Under the pieces are notes generated by a model that was not told the DNA's origin, did no database searches, and was given only the letters and a program-made list of their open reading frames with translations. Below, piece by piece: positions 23,920 through 34,761 of a DNA stretch of 64,000 nucleotides. The stretch spans positions 34,775 through 98,774 of the forward strand of contig CADCHQ010000009.1 in the NCBI GenBank assembly GCA_902801325.1, given 5' to 3'. The position numbers and the translations under genes were made by a program. Positions within the stretch are counted from its first letter, which is position 1. Each line of letters opens with the position of its first letter. Source of the DNA: an uncultured Bacteroidales bacterium (GTDB taxonomy: Bacteria > Bacteroidota > Bacteroidia > Bacteroidales > Bacteroidaceae).

Positions 23920-26900
23920 ATGAAAAGTAAACGACTTATTTGGGCTTCCTTGCTCACAGCAATAGGCCTAATTATGCCAACAAGTCTCTTTGCCGACTCA
24001 TTCACCGATGAGAATGGTAACGTGATTAACTACGAATTCTACGAAGAAGACAACGAGACTTGGATTACAGGACTCGCCAGCGTTAGCGAGGACGCGGAGA
24101 AGGCAGGGCATCTTGTTATTCCTTCCACTTATCAGGACACGAATGGCAATACTCACGCTATTAATGCGATTGGTTGGAGTGCCTTTAATGGAAACACAAA
24201 TGTGTACACTGTTGAAATCGCAGATGATGTCTGTGCCATCAGTGGCTATGCTTTTCAGGGATGTACATCTCTAACAAGCATAACCCTTGGACGCTATATG
24301 GATTGTATTTACAATAATGCATTCCAAGGGTGTACAGCCTTAACAGACATCTACTGCAACGCCATCTATCCACCTACCCTTGGAGAAGATGTGTTTAGTG
24401 GCTGTGAAACGCTGTTAAGCGGAGGAACGCTCCATGTGCCCGAAGGCTATGCAGATGCATATGCTTCAAGTGCGTGGAACCAAATAAGCAATATTGTTGC
24501 AGATTTGCCACTTCCCAGCACCCCTATCGATAGGTTCAGGGTAAACGGTATGCTCTTCAAGATACTCACACAAAATACTGTGCAAGTCGGATCAGGCATA
24601 ACACCTGCTATTCCCTTTGACGCCGAAGGCTCTGTAACAATTCCAAACACAGTTAACTATAGCGGCAAGACTTATACAGTAACGGAAATTGGAGCGTATG
24701 CATTCGCAGAATTAGGTGTGAACGCCCTGCAAATCCACATTCCGTCTACCATCACTACCATCGGAAATTATGCATTCAATTGGAGTTATATAACAGACAT
24801 CTATTGCGATGCCACGACACCACCAACACTTGGAAATAACATTGTCGACAGTGAATACTCCAGAAACATTACTCTCCACGTCAGTGATGAAGATGCTTAT
24901 GCAGATTCCGAATGGGGACTGTATTTCTCCTTCCCCATTTATGTCGATGGTATCCCATACAAGATTCTTAGAGCCGAGGACGGCTATTTCTATGCTCAAA
25001 TCGGTACGGGCTCAAGTCCCGTGCTCCCCAGCAACTTTACGGGAGCATTCCGAATTCCACGTACTGTGGAAATTCCGGCAAGCAGGGTTAATATTATATC
25101 AGGAGGAGAAGAACCGATTCTCAATGCTCCACGAAGCGGCCATTTCAAGATGACACGTCCCGACAAACTTGGCAAGATAGAAGGAAGCGTAAGCACATTA
25201 AAGAAGAAGATAGATGCAAGAATCAAGGAGAAGAAAGAAAACAAGTCTGCCAAGACGAAAGGCCTGGCGATAGACCGTTTCTATAAAGTAAAAGCCAATA
25301 CCCGTAGCGTTGATGACGAAGAAACCATCACGTTCACTGTTATTGCAGTTGGTACAAGAGCCTTCTATGGCCTTACCGGTTTGACCAAGGTGACACTGGC
25401 CAACAGCATCGAGGGTATTGGTTATGAAGCATTTGCTGGATGCGAGAATCTGGCAGAAGTATATAGTTTGGCTGACAATCCGCCAGCTCTAAATGTAGAG
25501 TATAATGAAGGAGAAGGCGGTCCCAAAAAGGCACCCAAGAAAGAAAAGGGAGATGAAGATACAACTCCCTTCGACGGCATTTCCGATAACTGTGTACTCT
25601 ATGTACCTGAAGGAAGCATAGACAACTATGATTATTATGGATGGGGACAGTTCTTTACATCGATTGAGGAAGTAGAGGAAATAGAAGACCCAGAAGTTGG
25701 CGACATCATCAAAGTCGCTTTGACAGATGATCTTAAGCTTAGATGCATCATCACTAGTATTGAAGATGGTTATCGCACCATTAGCCTAGGTACAGGTAAC
25801 TATGAAAAGATTGCTATTGATACAACCTACGTAGGTGCACTAAACATCCCTGCCACGTTTACATACAGCGGTGCAACCTATACCGTCACAGGTATTGCAC
25901 CGTACGCCTTCGTTCGCAGTCGTATCACATCAATTGACCTCCCCGAAACTGTAATGAGCTTTGGAGAAGCAGCTTTCGGAGATTGTTATTCACTATCTGA
26001 GGTTACGGGTGCAGAGAACCTAATTAATATTAACAACTATGCTTTTTCGGGTTGTTCAGAACTTACTTCTATCTTCATCCCAAAGAGTGTGACTTCAATA
26101 GGCGACTTCGTATTCCAAGGTTGTACGAAACTAAGAGAAGTCATCATGGAAGAAAGGCCCAAGCAGGATATGTCTGGCTTGACCCAACAGACCCATGATG
26201 GATGGACAAGTGACAATCATGACCACCCTAGTATTTCATCCCACACATGGACAATTGATGTTAATGCAGGCGACGTACTATCTATTGACTATACAGTGAG
26301 TAGCGAGTCTAATTACGATTGGCTTAATGTAACCATCAATGGTACTGAGGTAATAACAGCAAGTGGGGAACAATCGTCCGTATATGCTCAAACCATCAAT
26401 GAGTCAGGTACGGTTGTCGTCGTAGCATCGTATTCAAAGGACAGTTCTGCTTCTAGCGGAGAAGACCGAGCTATAATTAATAATATAGGTATAAACATGG
26501 TCGATGGCAGTGGCCTATTCTTGGGAAGCAATAATGGCTATGCACTCTTTAGCGATTGTCCATTGGATAGCGTTTTCATTGGACGTGACATCAACTATCA
26601 GTCTGGTGGAGGAAAAGGTGATCCCGTTTCACCATTCTCTTACAACACCTCATTACGCAGTGTAGTCTTCACAAGCCATGAGACACAAATCACGCCATAT
26701 GAATTCGCTGGTTGCCAAAATCTGCAACACATTGTTCTTGGTGAAGGGATAACTTCTATAGGCGACTATGCTTTCAGGGATTGTTACAATCTGCAAACCA
26801 TCCAATGTTTGGCAGAGACGCCTCCCACCTTGGGATACGATGTAATGCCAAATAACATAAGTGACTTCTGCACACTCATAGTCGATGATGAAGATGCCTA

Positions 26901-29900
26901 TGCAAGTTCTGCCTGGGGGATATACTTCCCTACACCCATCTATGTTGATGGTATACCTTATAAGATATTAAGTGCTTATGATGGCAATTACTATGTACAG
27001 ATAGGTATGGGTAAAGAGCCCGTTCTTCCGGCTAATTTCACAGGTGAGTTTACAATTCCTAGAACCGTGGAAATACCCGTAAGCAAAATTCCAACTATGG
27101 ATGAAGGAGGTGGAGAAATCGAACCAGCCGAACCCATTCTTAATGCTCCACGTGCAAAGTTCCAGCTGAAAGGCAAGGCTCTCACAGAAGACAAGGAAAC
27201 AGTTAAGACGAAAGGCTTACCATTAGATCGATTCAATAAAGTTAGAGCAAAAGAGAATCGCGATGGTGAAGAAACCATCACATTCACAGTTGTCGTTGTT
27301 GGAGCAAAAGCCTTCAACAACTGCACGGGCCTAACAAAAGTAACGCTTCCGAGATATATTGAACAAATCGGATATAGCGCATTCGCTGGATGCTCTTCAA
27401 TGACGGAATTTGTTTCCTTTGCAGAGCAACCTCCCTACCTTGTTATGGGTAATGGTGAATATGAAGGTGGTGGTGAATTAAACAAGGGGAAGTCTGGTGA
27501 AGACGGTGAAGCAAGCCCGTTCGATGACATAGCCAACAATTGTGTACTCTTTGTGCCAGAGGATTTCTCACAGGCATACTATGATTACAGTTGGGATCAA
27601 TACTTTGCCGATATTCGGGAAATGGAGGGCATTGAAATAGAAGACCCACAACCCGGTGACGTTATCAAGGTTCTCGCTGACGAAGGTGTCAAGGTTAGAT
27701 ACATTATCACCAACAATGAGGAAGGGAACCGGACGGTTGCCGTTGGTACAGGTAACAGCAGCAGACTTGCTGTAGATGCTGATTACGATGGTGCTCTTAC
27801 CATCCCTAACACATTTACCTATAGTGGTGAAACATACACCGTTACAGAAGTGTCACCTTATGCTTTCTACAACTGCGGACTTAGCGCAATAGATCTTCCC
27901 GAAAGCATAATTAGCATCGGCGAAAGTGCCTTCTACGGATGTACATCTCTTTCGGAGGTTACAGGCGCAGAGGGCTTAATTAGCATTAACCCCAATGCAT
28001 TCTATAATTGCTCTGCTTTAACTTCCATCTTCATTCCCAAAACAACGAGCACAATTGGCGATTACGCCTTCTATGGTTGTACAAGCCTAAGTCAAGTTGT
28101 TATGGAAGATGGTATCGTAAAAGAGAGTTCAGAAGAAAACCAACAAACTTTCGAGAATTGGAAAAGTACCAACCATAATAATAGTTCGTCATCATCCTAC
28201 ACTTGGACCATCGAAGCAAACCCAGGCGATGTATTATCGTTTGATTATATGGTAAGTAGCGAATCAAACTACGACATTCTAAATGTGACTGTCAATGGAA
28301 CGAATGTGGTTTCAGTTAGCGGTGAGGTTTCAGACACTTATGTACAAACCATCGGAACGTCTGGTACTATTACTGTCTATGCAAGATATAGTAAAGACAG
28401 TTCTGCTTCTTATGGAAGCGATGAAGCGTCCGTCTTCAATATTGGACTCAATTTGGTTGATGGTGGCGGTCTCTCATTGGGAAGCAATGGTGGCAGTCCA
28501 TTGTTTGCAAGTTGTCCGCTAGATAGCGTTTACGTTGGACGTGACATATCCTATTCAACTAATAGTAATAAGGGGTACTCACCTTTCTACAACAACCAAT
28601 CATTACGTAGTATAGTATTCTCAAGCCAAGAAACACAGATTACTGCCCGCGAATTCTATTACTGTTCGAATCTGCAAAACATTGTTCTTGGTGAAGGTAT
28701 AACTTCAATTGGTACTTATGCATTCTACAATTGCAACAACTTGCACAACATTCAATGTTTGAGTGAGACACCTGCCAGTTTGCAAAGCAACGCATTCCCA
28801 AGCGACATTGCAAACTACTGCACACTCACTGTTGAGAATGAGAATGCCTTTGTATTCTCCGATTGGGCCACTTACTTCCCATTCTCTTTCTACGTAGATG
28901 GCATTCCTTATAGGGTATATGGTCGTGACGAGAATAATAATATTACAGTGCAGATGGGTACTGGCAGTGGTGCCGTTCTTGCCGAAAGCACAGAAGGTGA
29001 GTTCGAGATACCTCAAACCATAGAGTATGTCACAAGTGACTCTACCCTAACCTTCCCCGTTGTAGCCATTGCCGACAGTGCATTCTACAACTTGTCGAAT
29101 TTAACAAAGGTAACCATTCCTGCCACCATAAAGGCGATTGGTGCCAAAGCCTTTGCCAACTGTACAGGATTAACGGAGTTCCGTACAAATGCGAAAGTAC
29201 CTCCTACCATCAACAATTATTCGAATATACAAACCTTCCAAGGCATAACCTCTGAGTGCATACTCGTTGTGCCTGACAGTTGTGGTTCTCCCTATCTGAA
29301 TAGTAACTGGGCACCATACTTCTCTGATATCGTAGAAGATCGTGGAGAGAATGCAGGTGCACGTGTGGGTGATATTGCAACCATCGAAGATGAAAATGGA
29401 AATAAGATTAGGTACATTATCACCAGCGTCGAAGAAGGCAATTGCACAGCAAGCGTAGGAACGGGTTCGCAAAATAAGCCTGCAATAAATGCAGATGTTA
29501 CAGATGCACTCGTAATTCCCGAAACTATTACATTCTACGGCCAAACATTTACGGTTAATGCAGTTGCCGACTACGCTTTCTATCAAACAAAAATCAGTGA
29601 GATAGATTTGTCGGAACAAATAACTTCCATTGGCAACTACGCATTCTATGGATGTACAGAATTGACCAATGTCACAGGCGGTGAGGATCTTACTAGCATC
29701 GGACAATATGCTTTTAATAACACTAAACTCACCAAGGCATTCATACCTGACAATGTGGAAACCATCGGAAACTATGCTTTCCAAAACATCTCAACGCTGA
29801 AAGAAATCGCTTTTGGACCAAAAGTGCAAAGTATCAATCGCAGCATCTTCAATAACGGTAATTATACATCTGTTGAAAAATTTGTTTTCAACGGTACATA

Positions 29901-32900
29901 CACCGAGATTCCTTCTGATTTCTTGCGTTATAACAGCGCAACAAAGGAAGTGATACTTGGCGACCAAATTACAAGCATTGGAAGCTATGCTTTCTACGGT
30001 AATAGATTCTCGGAAATCAACCTACCAGAAGAACTGACGAGCATTGGCCAGAATGCATTCTACAATTGCGACAGTCTACGAACTATCACAATCCCCGACA
30101 ACGTAACCAATCTTAGCACGTATGCCTTCCGAAGTTGCGACAATCTGCGAAGCGTACACATTGGAACTGGAGTAACTACTATCGGTAGTTATTCATTCGA
30201 GGGTTGCAGCGTATTAAATCAGTTAACAGGTTGCGAAAATGTAACGTCCATCGAGCAAAATGCATTTGGCAATTGTAAGAGCTTAACCAGTCTTAATTTT
30301 GAAAAAGTAGCTACTATTGGACAATATGCATTCTATTATTGCTCTGGTCTAACCAGTTTCGAGTGTGAAGAAATCACATCTATCGAACAATATGCATTCG
30401 AATATTGTACTAGTCTGACCAGCTTTGATTGTCATGACAAGGTTACAATTCTCACCCAGTATTCGTTTGCCTACTGTAGTAAATTAAAAGAGTTGAAAGG
30501 ACTAAAAGCTGTTACTAACGTAGAAAGTTGTGCAATATACCAAGACTATGATCTAGCAGAATTGGAGATGGGTGAGAATCTTATTTCTTGGAGCAACCAA
30601 TCGAGCTATTCTAGCAGTTACATCCTTAAACTATTAAGTATAACATTGCCTGGCGAGACATTCCCCTTTACCAACAGCAATAGTACCTATGGATTACCTG
30701 ACGGCATGATACTGTTTGTGCCTGACACATTGGTTGAAACATACAAAAATAATACCATTACCAGTCGTTTCCGAATCTTACCAATAGGTTCTACCGATGA
30801 ACGCCTGATCGCAACAGAGAATGGTGGCGAACTTCAAGAGAAACTGTTAGCTGCAGAAATTGACCCTGCAACTGTACTCTGTCTATCCGTCAGTGGTCCC
30901 ATCAATGGTACAGACATCGATTACATCCACCGTTATCTCATTAACCTTCGCACATTGGATCTGGAGAATGCCCAGATTGTGAATGGTGGTGACTCGTACC
31001 ATCAGTGGACAATTGCAGCCAATGGCACTGCCACACAATATGGAAGCAATAGTTACAATACAGAAAGTAACATTGTCGGGACAAGGATGTTTTCCTACAT
31101 GACATCATTGCAACGACTTGTTCTTCCAAAGGATGTTACTAAGATTTATTCTTATGCATTCAGTGACTGCCCACAACTAACCGAAGTTATCATACCTGAT
31201 GCTGTGGAAAGCATTGGCAGTTATGCCTTTAGTTATGACCGCAACAGTAACTACAATAATAAAATCATTTCGCTGACCCTGCCTTCAAAGTTAAAGCAAA
31301 TCAGTACTTACACATTCAGGAACATGGATTACTTGCAATCCATTGTGATACCAGATAGTGTCACCAGTATCGGCCAATATGCCTTTAATGATTGCGATGC
31401 CCTGCGTACCGTCACAATGGGGAATAAGGTAACAAGTATTGGGTCTTCTGCATTCAACAGCTGTGATAACCTACGTAGCATCAATCTTTCCGAGGCGTTA
31501 GACACATTAGGAACATACGTCTTCACGTCTTGTGCCAACCTGACAGAACCGATTACGATTCCTTCCACCTTGCGTACAATACCTGTGCAGGCATTTTATG
31601 GTTGTCAGAAGCTAAAGGGTGTAATATTTAATGAAGGACTTGTCACTATTCAAGAATCTGCATTCAGTAATTGTGACGCATTGACTGAACTAACACTTCC
31701 TGAGTCATTAAAGGAAATACAATATCAATCGTTCTCGGGCTGTGATGGACTGACGAAAATAACTTTGCCTACAGCAATGAAGACCATTGGAAACTATGCA
31801 TTCCAGAGTTGTAGTCATCTGATCGACGTAACAATGCCAGAAACGTTGAATAGTATGGGAACTTACGTCTTTACAAACTGCTCTACTCTACCCAGTATTA
31901 CTCTGCCAGAGACCATCACAAGCATTCCCAACTACACCTTCTATAACTGTTCGAGACTGACCGATGTCGAATTATCAAGCCAGACGAGCAGTATTGGACA
32001 ATATACATTCTCTGGCTGTACTTCACTCACGAACTTCGACTTTGACAAGTATCCCCAATTGACTCAGTTGTCAAATTATTCGTTCTCGAATACAGGGTTT
32101 ACTGAGATCGAAATCCCTGACCGTATTGTATCACTCCTTACTGGAGCGTTCAGTGGCTGCAAGTCCCTGCAAAGAGCCAAAATGCCTACAGGTGTCAATA
32201 ATGTAGCCTCGTATCTTTTCCAGAATTGCACAGCCCTGATAGAAGTTGAAATGCATGATGGAATCAATGTTATCAACTCTTATGCCTTTAATGGTTGTAC
32301 TAAACTTCCAACCATAGATCTGAACGATGGGATTACATCAATTGGCAGCTATGCATTCCAAAACTGCGACTCACTGAATCTTGAAAAACTTCCAGACAAT
32401 TTGGAAACAATCAACAATTATGCATTCTACAGTTGTGATAAACTCAATTTGGCAACACTGCCCGCAGGGGTTAAGACTATCGGAGAATCTGCCTTTAGTT
32501 ATTGTCCTAATCTTAAATTGGAAAGTCTACCAACAGGACTGACCGCCCTTAATTATATGGCCTTTGCGTATAGCGGAATCAAGAAGATGACCCTGCCCGA
32601 AGGAATAACCACCTGGGGAAACAGCATTTTCTATGAATGTGACTCCTTACGTCAAGTGACATGGCCTGCAGATAAGACAGTAATACCCAATTCTACTTTC
32701 TACGGATGTCAAAACCTGCAGAACCCAGAACTGCCGAACACGGTAACAGCAATAAACCAATACGCATTCTATAACTGTAATTTCACGGAGTTTACATTCC
32801 CCACTTCACTACAAACAATCGGTGACTATGCTTTCCAATATACCTATGGTTTGTCGGAAATTGAGTTACCCATTAGTCTGAAGAGTATTGGCTACGAAGC

Positions 32901-34743
32901 ATTCTATGGTTCAAGGCTTCGCAGTATTGAAATTCCCGATAGTGTTACGACACTTGGTAGATATACATTCTACAATTGCGATAGTTTGAGAACTGCAACC
33001 TTAGGAAAGAATATGAACTATTCAGGTAATAGCTACTTCGATTACTTCTATTATTGTGATAACTTAGAGACATTGCGCATCTATGCAGGAACGCCTCCTG
33101 CCATTAGCTCAAGTTATGTCAGCAGCTATTACAAGAAGTGTGTATTGGAAGTTCCTGAGGGTGCAGACAGTCTCTATCTTGCTACAAATATTTGGAAGGA
33201 CTTCAAGGAAATTCGCACGTTCTCACCAGGCGATAAGCTCGACTCCTTAGACTTTGCCATCATGAAGGTCATCTATCGAGAGCTAGATGGTGACAACTGG
33301 ACAAAGAAGTGGGATCTCAGTTCCGATGATTTGTATGTAGGAAAATGGACAGGTGTAACCACAAAGGATGGACATATTACGAAAATCAGTTTAGCAAGCA
33401 ACAATCTACATGGTGAATTGCCAGATTCCATATTCATGTTACCTGAACTAACGGAATTGTACATAGGAAACAATTACATTGGTGGTGATATAGGTACCCT
33501 ATTCGAAGAAGGTTTTAGAAATGAAAAACTGACCATCATCTATCTACAAAGCAATGAGTTGGAAGGTGACTTGTACCCATTTGCCTCCAAGTTCCCCAAC
33601 TTGGAAAAGTTAAGTATTGGATATAACCGATTAACAGCCATCTCACAACCCATCTCAAAGGAAAAGATGACAAGCGTTGGTACAAATATCTGGTTCAATT
33701 TCCAATTCGTTGACGGCAAAACCTACCAGCCAGTTGTGACAGAAGATTATCCTGCCACACAAGTGATGTTGGGACAGCCATTCCAGATAGAATGGAATAC
33801 ATTGCAATTGTACAACCACAATAATCAAGATTATAGTCGTTCCACAAATACATTAGGTTGGACATACGTTAATTCAAACAATGATGGAATGAATAGCTAT
33901 AGCTACGATAACTACTTCCAGAAAAATAGTGAAGGAGAATATGTCCCATCTAACATTTTGTTCAAATTCCCCAAGAATACACCGATTCCATTGTATATCA
34001 GGTGGTCGTACTACAATGACTACTATGTACCTACTACTATAGTATCACTCGACTGGATTGACGGTGACATCAATGCCGACCTAAGTGTAGATGTAACCGA
34101 CCTTCAAAAAGTTATCTATTACGCCTTGAATGACAATGCGCCATCAAATAGTATGTATAACTTCACTTCTGCCGACGGCAATAGTGACAATGCCATTGAT
34201 GTTCGCGATGCTGTAATCTGCGTAAACCACATCCTTGACTTTGATGAAGTGCAAACTCCTGCGGGCGTACGTGCATTGTATAATAGAGAATATAACATTG
34301 CTCGTAACAACGTGGCCATTGAGAACGGTAGAGTACGTATGGCGAATAGCGACGAAGTGGCAGCCATTCAGTTGACTATTGTAGATGCTGACGCTGACGA
34401 CATTACTCTATCCCCCACTCTTTCTGGCTTCCGCATGGTTAAGAAGCAGATTGGTAACAGCGTACGCGTTGTAATCTACAGCATTGCAGGAATGACATTA
34501 CCCGAAGGCGAATATGACCTTGTAAGTGGAGTTGATAACACTTGCGCAATCTCACATGCAGTCTTGAGTGACGAGGAAACTAATCACCTGGAGATTGGCA
34601 TCCGCGATCGTGTTACTGACATCAATGGAGTGAATGTATATGACGACGCTAACGATGTCTACGACATGAGTGGTCGCAAAGTATCGAACCCGAGGAAGGG
34701 TGGCGTCTACATAGTAAATGGTAAAAAAACAATAATCAAATAA
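23920..34743 (+). CDS. Giant BspA-type leucine-rich repeat surface protein with type IX-like sorting tail
   Basis: A 3607-residue exported protein. The signal peptide is residues 1-25 (ASLLTAIGLIMPTSLFA). Most of the chain (~60-3080) is LRR_5/BspA repeats of the form IGxxAFxxCxxLTxVxLP. The first ~1900 residues carry a ~650-residue superrepeat: YVDGIPYKIL-type modules near 340, 1005 and 1653, and VGDIxKV..RYIIT modules near 590, 1245 and 1815. Two CUB-like beta inserts with SSESNYDWLNVTINGT lie near 770 and 1440. A plant-type LRR stretch (LDGDNWTKKW..LHGELPDSI) lies near 3107-3250, a dockerin-like pair of Ca loops near 3380-3440, and the tail DMSGRKVSNPRKGGVYIV at the end. BspA relatives bind fibronectin, fibrinogen or other surfaces; the ligand here is unknown. 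The gene is AT-richer than its neighbours. The next ATG is 18 bases on. Confidence 0.92.
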   Translation: MKSKRLIWASLLTAIGLIMPTSLFADSFTDENGNVINYEFYEEDNETWITGLASVSEDAEKAGHLVIPSTYQDTNGNTHAINAIGWSAFNGNTNVYTVEIADDVCAISGYAFQGCTSLTSITLGRYMDCIYNNAFQGCTALTDIYCNAIYPPTLGEDVFSGCETLLSGGTLHVPEGYADAYASSAWNQISNIVADLPLPSTPIDRFRVNGMLFKILTQNTVQVGSGITPAIPFDAEGSVTIPNTVNYSGKTYTVTEIGAYAFAELGVNALQIHIPSTITTIGNYAFNWSYITDIYCDATTPPTLGNNIVDSEYSRNITLHVSDEDAYADSEWGLYFSFPIYVDGIPYKILRAEDGYFYAQIGTGSSPVLPSNFTGAFRIPRTVEIPASRVNIISGGEEPILNAPRSGHFKMTRPDKLGKIEGSVSTLKKKIDARIKEKKENKSAKTKGLAIDRFYKVKANTRSVDDEETITFTVIAVGTRAFYGLTGLTKVTLANSIEGIGYEAFAGCENLAEVYSLADNPPALNVEYNEGEGGPKKAPKKEKGDEDTTPFDGISDNCVLYVPEGSIDNYDYYGWGQFFTSIEEVEEIEDPEVGDIIKVALTDDLKLRCIITSIEDGYRTISLGTGNYEKIAIDTTYVGALNIPATFTYSGATYTVTGIAPYAFVRSRITSIDLPETVMSFGEAAFGDCYSLSEVTGAENLININNYAFSGCSELTSIFIPKSVTSIGDFVFQGCTKLREVIMEERPKQDMSGLTQQTHDGWTSDNHDHPSISSHTWTIDVNAGDVLSIDYTVSSESNYDWLNVTINGTEVITASGEQSSVYAQTINESGTVVVVASYSKDSSASSGEDRAIINNIGINMVDGSGLFLGSNNGYALFSDCPLDSVFIGRDINYQSGGGKGDPVSPFSYNTSLRSVVFTSHETQITPYEFAGCQNLQHIVLGEGITSIGDYAFRDCYNLQTIQCLAETPPTLGYDVMPNNISDFCTLIVDDEDAYASSAWGIYFPTPIYVDGIPYKILSAYDGNYYVQIGMGKEPVLPANFTGEFTIPRTVEIPVSKIPTMDEGGGEIEPAEPILNAPRAKFQLKGKALTEDKETVKTKGLPLDRFNKVRAKENRDGEETITFTVVVVGAKAFNNCTGLTKVTLPRYIEQIGYSAFAGCSSMTEFVSFAEQPPYLVMGNGEYEGGGELNKGKSGEDGEASPFDDIANNCVLFVPEDFSQAYYDYSWDQYFADIREMEGIEIEDPQPGDVIKVLADEGVKVRYIITNNEEGNRTVAVGTGNSSRLAVDADYDGALTIPNTFTYSGETYTVTEVSPYAFYNCGLSAIDLPESIISIGESAFYGCTSLSEVTGAEGLISINPNAFYNCSALTSIFIPKTTSTIGDYAFYGCTSLSQVVMEDGIVKESSEENQQTFENWKSTNHNNSSSSSYTWTIEANPGDVLSFDYMVSSESNYDILNVTVNGTNVVSVSGEVSDTYVQTIGTSGTITVYARYSKDSSASYGSDEASVFNIGLNLVDGGGLSLGSNGGSPLFASCPLDSVYVGRDISYSTNSNKGYSPFYNNQSLRSIVFSSQETQITAREFYYCSNLQNIVLGEGITSIGTYAFYNCNNLHNIQCLSETPASLQSNAFPSDIANYCTLTVENENAFVFSDWATYFPFSFYVDGIPYRVYGRDENNNITVQMGTGSGAVLAESTEGEFEIPQTIEYVTSDSTLTFPVVAIADSAFYNLSNLTKVTIPATIKAIGAKAFANCTGLTEFRTNAKVPPTINNYSNIQTFQGITSECILVVPDSCGSPYLNSNWAPYFSDIVEDRGENAGARVGDIATIEDENGNKIRYIITSVEEGNCTASVGTGSQNKPAINADVTDALVIPETITFYGQTFTVNAVADYAFYQTKISEIDLSEQITSIGNYAFYGCTELTNVTGGEDLTSIGQYAFNNTKLTKAFIPDNVETIGNYAFQNISTLKEIAFGPKVQSINRSIFNNGNYTSVEKFVFNGTYTEIPSDFLRYNSATKEVILGDQITSIGSYAFYGNRFSEINLPEELTSIGQNAFYNCDSLRTITIPDNVTNLSTYAFRSCDNLRSVHIGTGVTTIGSYSFEGCSVLNQLTGCENVTSIEQNAFGNCKSLTSLNFEKVATIGQYAFYYCSGLTSFECEEITSIEQYAFEYCTSLTSFDCHDKVTILTQYSFAYCSKLKELKGLKAVTNVESCAIYQDYDLAELEMGENLISWSNQSSYSSSYILKLLSITLPGETFPFTNSNSTYGLPDGMILFVPDTLVETYKNNTITSRFRILPIGSTDERLIATENGGELQEKLLAAEIDPATVLCLSVSGPINGTDIDYIHRYLINLRTLDLENAQIVNGGDSYHQWTIAANGTATQYGSNSYNTESNIVGTRMFSYMTSLQRLVLPKDVTKIYSYAFSDCPQLTEVIIPDAVESIGSYAFSYDRNSNYNNKIISLTLPSKLKQISTYTFRNMDYLQSIVIPDSVTSIGQYAFNDCDALRTVTMGNKVTSIGSSAFNSCDNLRSINLSEALDTLGTYVFTSCANLTEPITIPSTLRTIPVQAFYGCQKLKGVIFNEGLVTIQESAFSNCDALTELTLPESLKEIQYQSFSGCDGLTKITLPTAMKTIGNYAFQSCSHLIDVTMPETLNSMGTYVFTNCSTLPSITLPETITSIPNYTFYNCSRLTDVELSSQTSSIGQYTFSGCTSLTNFDFDKYPQLTQLSNYSFSNTGFTEIEIPDRIVSLLTGAFSGCKSLQRAKMPTGVNNVASYLFQNCTALIEVEMHDGINVINSYAFNGCTKLPTIDLNDGITSIGSYAFQNCDSLNLEKLPDNLETINNYAFYSCDKLNLATLPAGVKTIGESAFSYCPNLKLESLPTGLTALNYMAFAYSGIKKMTLPEGITTWGNSIFYECDSLRQVTWPADKTVIPNSTFYGCQNLQNPELPNTVTAINQYAFYNCNFTEFTFPTSLQTIGDYAFQYTYGLSEIELPISLKSIGYEAFYGSRLRSIEIPDSVTTLGRYTFYNCDSLRTATLGKNMNYSGNSYFDYFYYCDNLETLRIYAGTPPAISSSYVSSYYKKCVLEVPEGADSLYLATNIWKDFKEIRTFSPGDKLDSLDFAIMKVIYRELDGDNWTKKWDLSSDDLYVGKWTGVTTKDGHITKISLASNNLHGELPDSIFMLPELTELYIGNNYIGGDIGTLFEEGFRNEKLTIIYLQSNELEGDLYPFASKFPNLEKLSIGYNRLTAISQPISKEKMTSVGTNIWFNFQFVDGKTYQPVVTEDYPATQVMLGQPFQIEWNTLQLYNHNNQDYSRSTNTLGWTYVNSNNDGMNSYSYDNYFQKNSEGEYVPSNILFKFPKNTPIPLYIRWSYYNDYYVPTTIVSLDWIDGDINADLSVDVTDLQKVIYYALNDNAPSNSMYNFTSADGNSDNAIDVRDAVICVNHILDFDEVQTPAGVRALYNREYNIARNNVAIENGRVRMANSDEVAAIQLTIVDADADDITLSPTLSGFRMVKKQIGNSVRVVIYSIAGMTLPEGEYDLVSGVDNTCAISHAVLSDEETNHLEIGIRDRVTDINGVNVYDDANDVYDMSGRKVSNPRKGGVYIVNGKKTIIK

Positions 34744-34761
34744 CGAAAGGAGGACCAAGAT

